Below are positions 46,407-60,400 of a stretch of DNA of 64,000 nt, one piece after another (the stretch's first letter is position 1; each line of letters begins with the position of its first letter). The stretch spans positions 29,702,125-29,766,124 of the forward strand of contig NC_084599.1 of assembly GCF_033807715.1 (NCBI RefSeq). Reading direction: 5' to 3'. A program made the position numbers and the translations under genes. The DNA is from Cololabis saira. Taxonomy: Eukaryota; Chordata; Actinopteri; Beloniformes; Belonidae. The notes under the pieces are model-generated. The model saw nothing but the letters and a program-made list of their open reading frames with translations. It was not told the DNA's origin and did no database searches.

Positions 46407-47949
46407 AGAGCATATTGCAGGTTAGAGTTTTTTCAAAAATTATACCTGACCTTATGTGAAAATGACTATGTGAGAAGTTAATGTAGGATTTAATATGTTT
46501 TACAAGACATAAGGGCACGTATTCAGAGGAAAAAGTGGCTGATTTTAGCAAAGCTCCTACAAACGCTTTTTTTTTCGAACACCGCGTCATATGACGTAGC
46601 ACCAGGGAGACGTCTCCACAGCTCTGCCCCATCTGACTGCGCAGACCCCGTACACACGTAGCCAGGTATCTGCTAAACCAAAGATATTTTCCTACGTTTG
46701 GACCTGTCATCCACATGAAAACGCAAATAAACAAATGTTTAAAAAAACTCTGGGCAAAGTGAAGATTTTTGAAAACTCCGTTTATGTGTATGCGTGTAGA
46801 CAGGGACAACCTGAGTTTTGCGTTTTCGAACGTCACATTATGCTCCAAAACAACAACAAATCTGCTCTGATTCTGACGTCCAACGTCAGAATCGTGCGAC
46901 CTTTGTTTACTACAGAACTACAGATGATCCACCATCTGTTCTCCAAGCTATTTATTAAATTAATGGTCTCTGCTCTTGACCACGTTTACTGCGTTACACC
47001 GACGCAGCCCTACGCCGTAGGGTTCGGCGTAGGGCTGCGCCGATTTAACGCGGCAGCTCCGTGGTGGGACACGGGAGACTCAAGCTCGTTACCGAGAAGG
47101 AGACGCGGATCTCAGGGAGCTGCGGCCCGGAGGCTGGCCCGGAGGCCGGAGGAACAGATGATCTACTACAGGTTTGGAATGCTTATGAATGTGGTTGAAG
47201 ACGCATATATCTTCAGTTATGTGTGGAAAGTTTTTTTTTTTTAACAACGATGTAATGTGGATACAAATTATTTTATAAACGAAGGGGGGGAAATATTCGG
47301 TTTTAAAAATACCCGGCTATTTCAGATGCATTTAATCAGAGAAAAGAGAAGATAATAAGCTTGTTTTCTGTTTAGAAAGTACAAACGTAGACAGATTACA
47401 AGTACTCACCCATCTTTTAGGAGTTATTTTCGGAGTTTCTTTCAGGAGCACGGGTGCTGCGGTGAATAAAGGCTGATTTATGGCTCCGCGTAAAATCGAC
47501 GGTGTAGCCTACGGCGTAGGTTACGCGGCGCACGCAGCGTTCGGTGCGTCGCCGCGTACCCTACGCCGTAGGGTCTGCGTTGGTGTAACGCGGACCCATA
47601 AATCAGCCTTTTAAAAAGCAAGTTTCAGCTGTCAATCAAAAGAACGTGGGGGCCCTAACGGGTTCGTAATTATAAGGCTGTGGCCCGTCGTATTGGTGTG
47701 AATACACATTCACAACCTCTTCAGTGTCACTAAGATCCATTATTTTTCCTATTGTTGAAATTCACCGCACTCCCCGGTGCTACGTCACTTCCGGTTCAGC
47801 TTTTTCAGTTGCGGAAGTAAAATTCTCTCACAAAAACAACTCCGGAGGTCACTGTAGTATATATTTATGCGTATTTCAATGAAAATTCAGTTCCTACATT
47901 ATTTTCGTACACATTGATTCACAGGGGTCTCCAATCTGCAATATGCTCT
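46407..47949. mobile_element. Second TTAA-flanked element, non-autonomous
   Basis: The termini AGAGCATATTGCAGGTTAGAG (46407) and CTCCAATCTGCAATATGCTCT (ending 47949) are inverted, each followed by TTAA (46403-46406 and 47950-47953). That points to a Kolobok or piggyBac type enzyme. The 1.54-kb interior has a 169-codon frame at 46735-47244 without recognised domains and contains two pieces of the short palindromic MITE family. Its TIR differs from that of the complete Kolobok element. Confidence 0.7.
47469..47610. mobile_element. Short palindromic MITE (copy 2)
   Basis: The ends AAGGCTGATTTATGGCTCCG and GGACCCATAAATCAGCCTT, with inner CTACGCCGTAGG palindromes, match the family at 21762-21874. 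An internal piece of a third copy is at about 46991-47053. Confidence 0.8.
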
Positions 47950-48473
47950 TTAACTAAAACAGACCACTGGGCTGCAGGCATTAAAGCTTCATGTTAAGTG
48001 TCAAGTCTTTGTAGCTCTGGATGTCGATGTGCTTGTTAAAGTTGAGCAAATAGCCATCTTGTTAACCTTCTGTAAACAGCACAGTGGGCAAGGAAGAAAA
48101 ACTAACTCTGATGAGGCACTTTTGCAACATTTTCCAGGATTTTCTCAGATGTTTGGACATAATAGATAAAATACGACATGTTCACCTGATTATCTGTGTA
48201 AAAGATCCTTTCCAAAAGTTCTTTATGGTACCAACGCTAAATATTTCAGCTGTCTGTGAGAGTTCATGTTAACAGAGTTTTTGAAGCTTGTGTGCAAGAA
48301 ACTGTTTAAAATGAGCCACTTGCATGTGGATAAGACAGTCCTCATTTCTGAAATGCTGCTTCCAGTCCAGCTGAAAAGATCTATTATTATGAATCAAAAA
48401 AAAGAAAAAATCTGCATCCAAATCTGAATTAAACATAGAAACTCCTGGACGAGTGAAGAGGACGGAGGAACTT

Positions 48474-51400
48474 TTAAATACGTAGAAGCGTTGGCCGAAG
48501 CTTCTCTGCAGACAGCTGATACTGCTGCTGTTTGATGATGTCCAGAGAGTCACTGAGAACCTGCAGAGGCAAGAAAAGAAGAAAAAAAAACAGTAATTAA
48601 CATTTAACAGTTTTAATTCCTTCTAAAGACACACCAAAACAATTAATGGCAGGTCATGAAATAGAAACTAAATTTGACTTGCCTTTCTGGTGTGCTGTGG
48701 CAGAATGACTCCATCATCCCACAGCCTCCCGGAGGAAAAGAAAGCCGAGCTTTCCTCCTCCAACCTCCTGTTTAGCTTCTCCTCCTGCTTCTTCTGCTCG
48801 TCCTCCTGCTCATCATTGGGAGAAAGCAGAGAGGCAGCGTGACCCGGAGCCGTCATGGACACTCTGGCGTTGGGCCACAGGAACAGGAAGTTGGGGTCAA
48901 ATGCCCGTCCGCACTGGAGACACAACACAAACAAGACTGCCAACTTAATCTTATTTGAGCATACTGCATGATAATTTTTCCTTCACCCCAGACACTTCCT
49001 CCAGCTCTTCCGGGGGGAGTCCGAGGCGTTCCCAGGCCAGCCGAGAGACATAGTCTCTCCAGCGTGTCCTGGGTCTTCCCCGGGGCCTCCTCCCGGTGGG
49101 ACATGCCTGGAACACCTCCCTAGGGAGGCGTCCAGGAGGATTCGGTACAGATGCCCAAGCCACCTCAGCTGACTCCTCTCAATGTGAAGGAGCAGCGGCT
49201 CGACTCCGAGCTCCTCCCGAGTGACCGAACTCCTCACCCTATCTCTAATGGCGCTTTTCCACTAGTACCTATTCAGCCCGACAGGGCTTGTCCCGCCTCA
49301 TCCCGGCTCCACCCTTTTGTCCCTGTTTGTTTTTCCACAGCCAGGTGAGAAGTGGGCAGGTAGGGGGGAAGCTGCTGTGACGTACTCGATTGCGCAACCC
49401 GTTTGTTTGTGTCGGCGCTGATGAGAAATCAGCTGGAGCCGCGAGCGGCTGAGAAAAAAACAACCCGTCTACATCCCTTTTTTAATTCTCTCGTCAGCCA
49501 CCAGGTTTATGAACATCTGCACCTCAGAGGTGGATCACCAAACAGACGTTTGCGCTGTATAATAAAATCGCCGCGAGCACGAGTAGCTCTCGCACTGACT
49601 CCCGCTTCCTAACTCAAACGTCTGACGGCCCCGCCCCCCGACCAATCGGTGGCGTGGAGGGTGGTGATGTCAGATATAGTACCGGCTCAGCCTGGTTAGA
49701 ACCTCGACAGAATGGTTACAGAAAAAGTATCTGCTTGGCACGGCTCCACCCGCCTCGGCCCGTAGTGGAAAAGCGCAAGACGGGGGCGTGGCGAGTAGAA
49801 GCGAGCTGAGGAGGTACTAGTGGAAAAGGGCAATAAGGGAGCGTCCAGCCACCCTGCGGAGGAAACTCATCTCGGCCGCTTGTATCCGCGATCTTGTCCT
49901 TTCGGTCACTACCTAAAGTTCATGACCATACGTGAGGGTAGGTGCGTAGATTGACCGGTAAATCGAGAGCTTCGCCTTTCGACTCAGCTCCTTCACCACG
50001 ACGGTACACCAACCGCATAACTGCGGACGCTGCACCGATCTGTCTGTCAATCTCACGCTCCATCGTTCCCTCACTTGTGAACAAGACCCCGAGATACTTG
50101 AACTCCTCTACCTGAGGCAGGACCTCTCCACCCACCCGGAGAAGGCACGCCACCCTTTCCCGGTGGAGAAGTATGGCCTCGGTTTGGAGGTGCTGATTCT
50201 CAACCCTGCCGTGTTGCGCTCGGCCTCAAACCGCCCCAGCACATGCTGAAGGTCCCGGTCCGATGAAGCCAACAGGACAACATCATCCGCAAAAAGCTGA
50301 AGATGAAATCCAGAGGTTCCCGAACCGGATCCCCTCCGGCCCCTGGCTACGCCTAGAAATCCTGTCCATAAAAATTATGAACAGGACCGGTGACAAAGGG
50401 CAGCCCTGCCGGAGTCCAACATGCACCGGGAACAAGTCTGACCTACTGCTGGCAATGTGAACCAATCTCCTGCTCCGATCATACAGAGACCGGACAGCCC
50501 TTAATAGAGGGCCCCGGACTCCATACTCACTGAGCGCCCCCCACAGAATGGCACGAGGGACACGGTCAAATGCCTTTTCCAGATCCACAAAGCACATGTA
50601 GACTGCTTGGGCAAATTCCCATGAACCCTCAAGCACCCTGCGGAGGGTATAGAGCTGGTCCAGTGTTCCACGACCGGGACGAAAACCGCATTGTTCCTCC
50701 TGAATCCCAGGTTCAACTCTCGGCCGTATTCTCCTCTCCAGTACCCTGGCGTAGACTTTCCCAGGGAGGCTGAGAAGTGTGATCCCCCTAAAGTTGGCAC
50801 ACACTCTCCTGTCCCCCTTTTTAAAAAGAGGGACCACCACCCCGGTTTGCCACTCCAGCGGTACTGTCCCCTTCCTCCAGGCAATGTCGCAGAGGCGTGT
50901 CAACCAAGACAACCCTACGACATCCAGAGACTTGAGGTACACAGGGCGGATCTCATCCACCCCCGGTGCCCTGCCACAGATGAGCTCACGAACTACCTCA
51001 GTGACTTCGGCTTGGGTGATGGATGAGCACATCCGAGTCCACACTCTCTGCTTCCTCAATGGAAGGCATGTCAGTCGGATTGAGGGGATCCTCGAAGTAT
51101 TCCTTCCACCGTCCGACGATGTCCCCAGTCGAGGTCAACAGCTCCCCACCCGCACCGTAAATGGTGCCGGCAGAGTACTGCTTCCCCATTCTGAGGCGCC
51201 GAACGGTTCGCCAGAATTTCCGACCATAAGTCTTCTTCCATGGCCTCACCGAACTCCTCCCAGACCCAGGTTTTTGCCTCCAGGACTGCCCGAGCTGTGG
51301 CTTGCTTGGCCTGCCGGTACCTATCTACTGCATCAGGAGTCCCACAGGCCAACATAGCCCGGTAGGACTCCTTCTTCAGTCTGACGGCATCCTTTACTTC

Positions 51401-54400
51401 CTGTGTCCACCACCGGGTTCTAGGATTGCCGCCACGACAAGCACCGGAGACCTTGCGTCCACTACTTCGAGCCACCGCGTCGACAATGGAGGCAGAGAAC
51501 ATGGTCCACTCTGACTCAATGTCCCCCGCCTCCCCCGGGATCTGAAAGAAGTTCTCTCGGAGGTGAGAGTTGAAGATGTCCCTGACAGAGGGCTCAGCTA
51601 GACGTTTCCAACAGACCCTCACAATCCGTTTGGGTCTGCCCGGTCTGTCCAACTCCTCCGCCAGCGCATCCAACTCACCACCAGGTGGTGATCAGTTGAC
51701 AGCTCAGCCCCTCTCTTCACCAGAGTGTCAAAGACATGCGGCCGAAGGTCAGATGAAACGACAACAAAGTCGATCATTGACCTCCGGCTTAGGGTGTCCT
51801 GGTGCCACGTGTACTGATCGACACCCTTATGCCTGAACATGGTGTTCGTTATGGACAAACCGTGGCTAGCACAGAAGTCCAACAACAAAGCACTGTTCGG
51901 GTGACGCCGATCCGGGCGACGTAACGGTCCTTGGTCTTTTCTTATCCATGATTAGCTTGTGAACCGCTCTTAGTCTGGCCCGTCACCTAGGACCTGTTTG
52001 CCATGGGAGACCTTACCAGGGGCGTAATGCCCCCGACAACATAGCTCCTAGGATCACTACACCACAGTAAGGTGGTGGTTCAAGGAGGGGTCAGTGTATG
52101 TAGCTTGTTTAGAACTTTATTTAACAGATGAAACGATAAAATAAATGATTTTTTGGTGTCAATACTGATCAGCTTCATTGTGTTTGCAACATATAAAAAT
52201 CAAGAGTACATTCAATAACACATTCAAAATAACTGGAAGCGGAGCAAAAAAGACGGATAACAATGTTTCAATTAGTTTGTTTCTATTTCTAGAAACAAAC
52301 AAGCAAAAAAAAAAGACCCGAAACGTCCTAAACAACACTGATCAATACTTGCATCAACACAAAAGGTTTGTATTTGTACCGTTCACAGAGTCGCTCACCA
52401 TAGCATAGCTGTCGGCGCCATAGCAACCACCAATCACCACGGTGATTTTAGGGACAGCGGCACATGCTACGGCTGACATCATCGAACCCTGAGCCTTCAG
52501 ACGATTACTGTTCATCTCTGCCTGGATGAAAAGCAGAGAGAATGACGATCAGAGACGAAAACAAAGAAAGACAACGGTTTTCCACCGTTATACGACTTTA
52601 AAAATTCAAAAGGCTATACTTTATTCCAGAAAGATTTGCATTTCTGAAGCTGTTTTTAATGATTTCTTTTCAGCATTTTTTGCACTTCTACACAACCTCC
52701 GAGTCGGACAGCCTGTTTGTGATTTTCTGTGAATGGATACCTGCTCCGTGGACAGTGTTAGTGGTGCTGCGGGTGCCGTGTTCTGGAGGAAGACGAGTGG
52801 GACGTCTCTCTGATCACACAGCTGGATGAAATGGGTTCCTTTCAGTGCAGCCTCGTGTGAAAGCTCTCCGTTGTTGGCTACTATTCCCACCAGGTTGCTA
52901 GAAAAATACACACACCACATGCTCTATTGTCTTTAGACTCCCCAAGTGATTAGAATTGATTTCAAGGTGTTAGTGGTTTATAGTGAAAGTGAGGGATCCG
53001 TTGTATCCCACAATAGAAAACTCATATGACCTCACACTAGAAGAAATCGACTTATCTATCGTGTACCCATGTATCTTTGCAAAGCCAGTGACGAGAGTGG
53101 TTCCATAGCGAGCTTTAAACTCCTGGAAGCAGCTCCCATCTGTCAGCCGACTGATTATCTGGACAGACAAAGAAGTCGTTAGTGTGTAATTCAAGGATAC
53201 ACAACGTGAGGTCTACGACTACTCGATCCACACAGCCAACAGCTTTGTGTGTTTGTGTTGTCGTCTGCCGTACCATTTTAACATCCAGGCTGTATGTGTA
53301 ACTCTGAGGAGCGAGACCCAGCAGCTCCTCTGAGCTGTAAAGCGGCTCCTCTTCTGCTTTCCTCTTCTTCATATCCTCCTCTTCCTCAGGCAGTTGGAAA
53401 TTGAGGGTGGATATGATGTTTCTAGTGTAAGTGAACGCCTCCTTTTCCTCCCACGCAAAGTGGTCCACACCCCCACTCACCCTGTGGGGGAGAAAAAACC
53501 CAGGGTCACTTGACAGACGGTGATGCAAACTTCTGTTTGGGGGTTTGTTTGATTTATGGACCTACTCGGCGTGAAGCCTGGCTCCTCCCAGGTCTTCTGT
53601 TGTCACCTCCTCTCCTGTAGCAGCTTTCACGAGTGGAGGTCCTCCCAGGAATATGGTTCCTATCCGGTTTACCATGACCGTCTCCTCCGCCATTGTAGGC
53701 ATGATAGCTCCCCCCGCTGTGCACGAGCCGCAAACAACCGCCACCTTAAATATTAAGGATTTTAAGTCAACACAAATTGAGTCGATCTTTTGGTTTTACA
53801 TGGACTTAATGATAGTGGCATATATAGTAAATAATTGATCATATTTAGTTTGAGAAGGGGTAGCACGATAGCTTGGTGGTTAGAACTGTTGCCTCGCAGC
53901 AAGAAGGTTCCTGGTTTGACCCCAGGTTTTCTCCCACAGTCCAAAAACAGGTGTGTAGGTTAACTGGTAATTTTGTGTGTGTTTCTGTGTCCCGAAGGTT
54001 GCATTAAACCTGTACAAAATTGACATATAGCTGCCTTGATCTGCTGCAGCAAACGTCCACTAATAGGACATAAGCCAAAATGGTAGAGAAAGGTATGCAA
54101 CAAAAGAAGTCCCTTATTCTGGGCTTGACACTCTATATTTGGGTCCATAAAGGGATACACTGCCATGCATCTGCATCACATACTCATAGGAATACAGACA
54201 GGGGTAACAGTTGTGTGAACACTATGCACTAAATAATAATGTATGTGCGATACAGTGCATGTGTATTCTGCTTTAGTTTTAGGATTACTGGTGCTGTTCC
54301 CAAAAACTGAAACGAAAAACACCTTTTTTAATAATAAAAAATGTCTGTTAATATGGCAAATTTAAAAAAAAGAAAAATAAACTTTTCTTAACTCCATATT

Positions 54401-57400
54401 AACCATGTTGTGTTAACTGTACACTTAACTGGGCCCATTCACTGCACAGTTGCATCATTTTTGCACAGTTACGATACAGTTACATCCCAGACGGTCTTTA
54501 AACGCAGTAAAGGAGTAGAAAATGGACACAGTTCCTGTAGGGCAAACATAAAAAAAAGAAGGGAACTGTGGTCCAAGACGGCCTTGTGTAATTAAATGAA
54601 ATGTTGAGCATTAAATTCAATTCAATTCAATTTTATTTATATAGCGTCTAATACAACAGATGTTGTCTCTAGACGCTTTCCAGAGATCCAGAACATGAAC
54701 ATAAACATAAACATAAACCCCCGAGCAATTATTATATAAACAATGGCAGGTAAAAACTCCCATAGTGGGAGAAAAGCCTTAAGCCAAACAGTGGCAAGGA
54801 AAAACTCCCCTTTAGGAGAGAAGAAACCTTGAGCAGGACCAGGCTCATAAGGGGGGACCCTCCTGCCGAAGGCCAGACTGGGGGAGTCAGGAACGTCAGC
54901 AGCACACAGCAGGCAGGTGGAAGCAGCAGCGGGATGACCAGAGGTGGGGGGGGGGGGGCGTCAGCAGCACACAACAGTCATGTGGAAGCAGCAGCGGGAC
55001 GACCAGAGGGGGGGGGTGCAGGCAGGCGGAAGCAGCAACAGCAGACATCCACGTAGGCAGGTGGAAGCAGCAACGGGATGACCGGGGATGGGGGGGGGGG
55101 GGCCGGGATGGAAAACAGGCCAGCAGCTCCCGAGGCTCCAGCCTGCAAACATGCACAAAAGAGAAAAAAGGGGGGCCAGCACAAGAAACTACAGGAACGA
55201 TGGACAAAAATGATAGCTATGAGATATTTATAATAAATAAAAATGGTAATGGAGAAGAGAGGCAGGGAAAAGGAGAGGAGAAGAAGGGTGAGAGGCACCG
55301 CCCAGCGGATCATGTCGGTGCCCCCCTGCAGCATAAGCCTATAGCAGCATATCTACCGCGAAGCTATATTTGACTATAATAACTAACTATTATAGTTTTG
55401 TTCTATAGCTGCAACTATGACTACTGACTCTAACACACTAGAGTTTACACTACCTAGAGATTTACCAACACCAGCTAGAGGTTTACTAAACACTAACTAT
55501 AGGCTTTACTAAACAGAAAGGTTTTAAGTTTAGTTTTAAAGGTGGAGGTGGTGTCAGCCTCCTTAACCCAGATTGGAAGTTGGTTCCAAAGTAATGGTGC
55601 CTGATAGCAGAACGCCCGCCCTCCAAATCTACATTTAGATACTCTAGGAACTACGAGTAAACCTGCACCCTGGGAGCAGAGAGCTCTGCCAGGAACATAA
55701 GGCACTATCAAATCTTGTAAATACTGCGGAGCTAAACCGTTTTGGGCTTTATATGCAAGTAATAAAATTTTAAATGGAATTCTGAATTTTACAGGTAGCC
55801 AATGGAGCGACGCTAACACTGGAGAGACGTGGTCTCTCCTGCTGATTCCTGTCAGCACTCGTGCTGCTGCATTCTGGATCAGCTTGAGCATATTCAGCAA
55901 ATTACTTGGACATCCTGCTAACAACACATTACAGTAATCCAGTCTAGAAGATACAAACGCATGAACTAGTTTTTCTGCATCACTCTGCGAGAGGATTTTC
56001 CTAATTTGTGCAATATTACGGAGATGGAAAAACGCTATTTTACAAACCTGATTAACATATGGTTTAAACGACAAATCCTGATCGAAAACAACACCAAGGT
56101 CTCTCACAGTTGCACTGGAAGCCATCGCAACACCATCTAATCCCTTCCTAAGATGCTCTGGACCAAGAATGATAACCTCTGTTTTATCTGAATTTAGAAG
56201 CAAGAAATTTCTGGACATCCAGTCCTTGATGTCCCTAAGACATGCCTGAAGTTTAACTAACGGTTCTGTTTCATCCGGCTTCATAGACAAGTAGAGCTGC
56301 GTATCATCAGCATAGCAATGAAAGTGTATGCCGTGATTCTGGATTATACTTCCCAACGGCTGCATGTATAAACTAAACAAGATTGGCCCTAGCACTGAAC
56401 CCTGCGGAACACCATAACAGACCCTTGACTGTTCTGAAGAAACCTCATGTACATGAACAAACTGGAACCTGTCAGATAGATATGATTTAAACCAACGTAG
56501 AGCCCTTTAATCCCAACAACGTGCTCTAACCTGTGCAGTAAAATGCCATGATCTATAGTGTCAAAAGCAGCACTGAGGTCCAGTAGAACCAGTATGGAAA
56601 CTAATCCCTTATCTGAGGCCATAAGAAGGTCATTCGTGACTCGAACCAGTGCTGTCTCTGCTATGATGCATTCTGAACCCTGACTGAAAGACTTCAAACA
56701 GATCATTTCTATACAAATAGTCACATAACTGGCTTGAAACTGCCTTTTCCAGAATTTTAGATACGAATGGAAGGTTAGAAATTGGTCTATAATTAGCTAA
56801 GGTGTCTGGGTCAAGAGAAGGTTTTTTAAGTAAAGGTTTAATTACTGCCACTTTGAAAACCTGTGGTACATATCCTAAGCTTAGGGATAGGTTGATTTGG
56901 TCCAGTATTGTCGCACCAATAAGAGAAAAATTTTTTTTGAATAGTCGAGTCGGGATGGGGTCTAACATACATGTGGTAGACTTAGCTCTATTAACGAGTG
57001 AGGTCAGTTCAGGGAGGTCTATAGGATCAAAACAGTCTAGAGTCAAGTCAGAGCCTAGGGAAGTCGCTAAAGCTGAAGAAACGCCCACAACCGGCTGGTT
57101 GATTTCTTCTCTAATTTTCGTGATTTTACTGTTAAAGAAGCCCATAAAGTCTTCACTACTGAGAGCTGCAGGAATGCACGGCTCCACAGAGTTGTGACTC
57201 TTTGTCAACCTGGCTACAGTGCTGAACAGAAAACATGGGTTACTTTTGTTATCCTCTATCAACGTTGAATAATAAGCTGTTCTTGCTTTGCGAATAGCTT
57301 TTTTATATACTATTAGAATATCTTTCCATTCACGATAGAAGTCTACAGACTTACAAGAGTGCCACTTCCTTTCCATTTTACGCACGCTTTGTTTCAACAT

Positions 57401-60400
57401 GTGAATATCTGAATTGTACCAGGGAGTTGAGCTCCTGTGGCTAGAAACCTTCCTTTTCAAAGGAGCAACTTCATCTAAAGCTGAGTGCAACAGATCAGCA
57501 GTGTTACTAACAAGAAAATCAACATCAACATCAGAGGTAGAACCCAGGTCACTGGCCTCTATTGCTTCAGTAGAGGCTTTACTATTTTCCACTGTCGCAA
57601 GATGAGCAATGGCCTCCTTAAATTTAGCAATAGCTTCATCAGACAAACATCTGCTAAAATAATACCTCCTGCCCTGCACTTCAACATCAACAACATTCAA
57701 TTCAAACGTTATTAAATAATGGTCGGATAAAAGGGAGTTTACAGGGGTCCGTTTCACAAAGCAGGTTCAACAAACACTGAGTCTAATCCTGAACTCTTAG
57801 TTGATCTACTCTGAGATCGGAAACTCTTAGTTTTCGGTTCCAGAACAGCGGATTTGAGGTAATTTACTCAACTCTAAGTAGTTTCACCGGGAGTTAAGCG
57901 CGAGCGTGAGGGAAATAAAAAGCCAGCATCAGTAGATCGCTGATACAAGGATTCACCATGGCAACCGGCGACACAAAAGAGCGACATACATTTTCTTTTT
58001 TTTCTTTTTAACTTTATTTATCTTTTCAATTTACAAAATCCCTTTGAGGAAACGTTAGTTTGCATCTGAAGATCCACATACTTCACGCCACTGGAGTTAG
58101 AAGCGTTAATACGTGCATATGGCGAGTATGAGAGCATATTTTGAAAAAAAAAAATGAAATTTTATTGTCAATTAGATCAGGGCCGTCAATTGGGTACGGC
58201 AGCGGCCACACCTCGGCTTCAGGGGAAAATGTAAATGTTTTTTTTTTAAATACATTTATGGAATTACTCTGTATCTATTTGTATTGATGTATTCTATTAC
58301 TTCATACATATAAAATAACTACAAATGCATATCAGAACAACATGATGGATTTCAGTAGGTATTATCTATCCCAACACTTGTACCCCCCCCCCCCCCCCTC
58401 ATATCTTGAAATGTCCCAGCGTCCCTGACGACAGTGGTCGCTATCAATCTCGTTTTTAGTGCGCTCTGCAGATATAATATATGTCCTGCCATTTTCTTTC
58501 TTTTTATTTAAATTGATTTATTTTATTATATTTATGTTACTTATGTAATGACTTATGCACTTCATCCACTTTATGTCTCATACTGTATTTGTTTATTTAA
58601 TTCCTTGATGCCTGACTGTCCACGGTCAATGTTCTGAATGTAATTGGAACTTTTAAATAAAGTTTGAAAAAAAAAGTGCGCTCTGCAGTGTTACTAACTT
58701 ACAAAAATGAAAATGAAGCAGACAACCACGCAATAAAAAAAAAGAAAGAAGGCAAGTGATGGGTCCAGAATATATTAACGAGGCTGTTAGCCACTGATGG
58801 ATTAATTATGCAAGTTCATCTCAAAGTAAGATATAAATCCTCTTGTACATCTGTTTAAGGGAAATATTTGACTTTTTTTTACTCTCCCTCTCCTTTTTGC
58901 ATTTGGACTTTAACTGTTTGAAGTTAAACTGGGATGTCCCTGTGATATTGTTGCACTGACATAGTGAATAAAATACGTTGCGTTTGTCAGATACGCCTTT
59001 TCTGCTCTCTAACTCTGCCGCTTGCTGTCCGTGGTGCAGAAAACGGATGCGTATTGCGTAAAGGCCCATTGGCTGAATTGACGCCACTGAGGGAGGAGAC
59101 AGAGAGAAACTCCAGGTTCGCTGAAATAAACCTGGTCCCGACCAGGTTAGATTCAGAGCGTCTGTTACTACGGTAACTGACCGAGAGCTTAAGTTACCCC
59201 TCTTTGTGAAACAGGCTAGAGTTACCTCTCTTTCTCTGGTTTGAGTTATCTCCCTTTGTGAAACGGAAAACTCAGAGTTTCCCTCATTTCAGGGTTAACA
59301 GACTCCGAGTTTTCACTAAACCTGCTTTGTGAAACGGGCCCCAGGTGACACCAACAGATCATCAGTTTCAACACCGTAGGTGAGAACGAGATCGAGAGTA
59401 CGATCAAAACAATGCGTCGGCCCGTCCACTTTTTGTGAGATACCCATTGATTCTAGAAGAGAATTGAAAGCTAATTTAAGATTATCGCTTTCAACATCCA
59501 TATGAATATTAAAATCACCCACTATGATGAATTTATCTGTACTGATCAATAATCCAGAAAGGAAATCTGAAAATTCAGACAAAAACTCTAATCCATTCCT
59601 TGGTGTTATTTTGCAAACCCAGTTCAAAGCAGAATTATCCCACAAATGTTCAATTAATTCTTGACATCAGCTAATTCAGTATAAGGTTACACATAGACTT
59701 TATTATTCATGTGCTAGTCAGCACTCTCTTTTTTATCCTCTTTTTTTCATCCTCTTAATCATTGTGTATAAAATGCAAAGCAGTCAGATAGTACCCTGGC
59801 ACATATTGTATGGTTTTTGCACCAGACTACATGGGTTCAAGGACCCAACAACTGAAACCATTGTGTGAAGTTTCCCATTTTGTTCTGAGGTTTATGGACA
59901 CGATCTCCCACCCAAATCAGACACAGGTCTCCTTGATGGGTCTCAAAAGCTGGAGACGTTAAACAGCTGGGAGGTTTTGTCTATCCAGTATGGAATAGAT
60001 GCTAAGAAAGTCATTTTCAGAGTCTGGAATAAAGATACACCTCCAAGTTTTGAAGCTTGGCTCACAGAGATCTCATACACCTTGCATACAGAGGAAATTT
60101 GATTTCAAGTCTCAGGAAAACCAGATAGACTTCATGAGATATTGCACCCGTGCCTTGATTACATCAGATTGTGGAGAGAAGCCTCAATGTTTTCTGTTTT
60201 ATATATTTGAAAATTAATAAATAAAGTAGAACCCCAACTCCACATCTTTATCTCCATCAAACTTAAACTTCAAGTTAGGCAACATTTACTATAAATATAC
60301 ATAGATGTGGCAAAAAAAGTGACATGTTAAAGTCTTTAGGAAAATGCTTTTAAAGCATTTAAAACAAAAAAAAAGTCACAATGAATCTCTTTCAACACAT

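Noticed and set aside
46735..47244. 169-codon open frame in the second TTAA element
   Set aside because: It runs through MITE pieces and has no recognised domain or splice context.
50779..51357. 192-codon plus-strand frame
   Set aside because: It is the antisense shadow of the RTE reverse transcriptase.
53863..53925. Possible tRNA gene
   Set aside because: The A- and B-box-like pattern belongs to a SINE-type repeat; no cloverleaf or anticodon arm could be drawn.
54829..55334. Pro/Cys-rich and Gly-rich frames on both strands
   Set aside because: They lie in the G-run-containing 3'UTR of the L2-type LINE.
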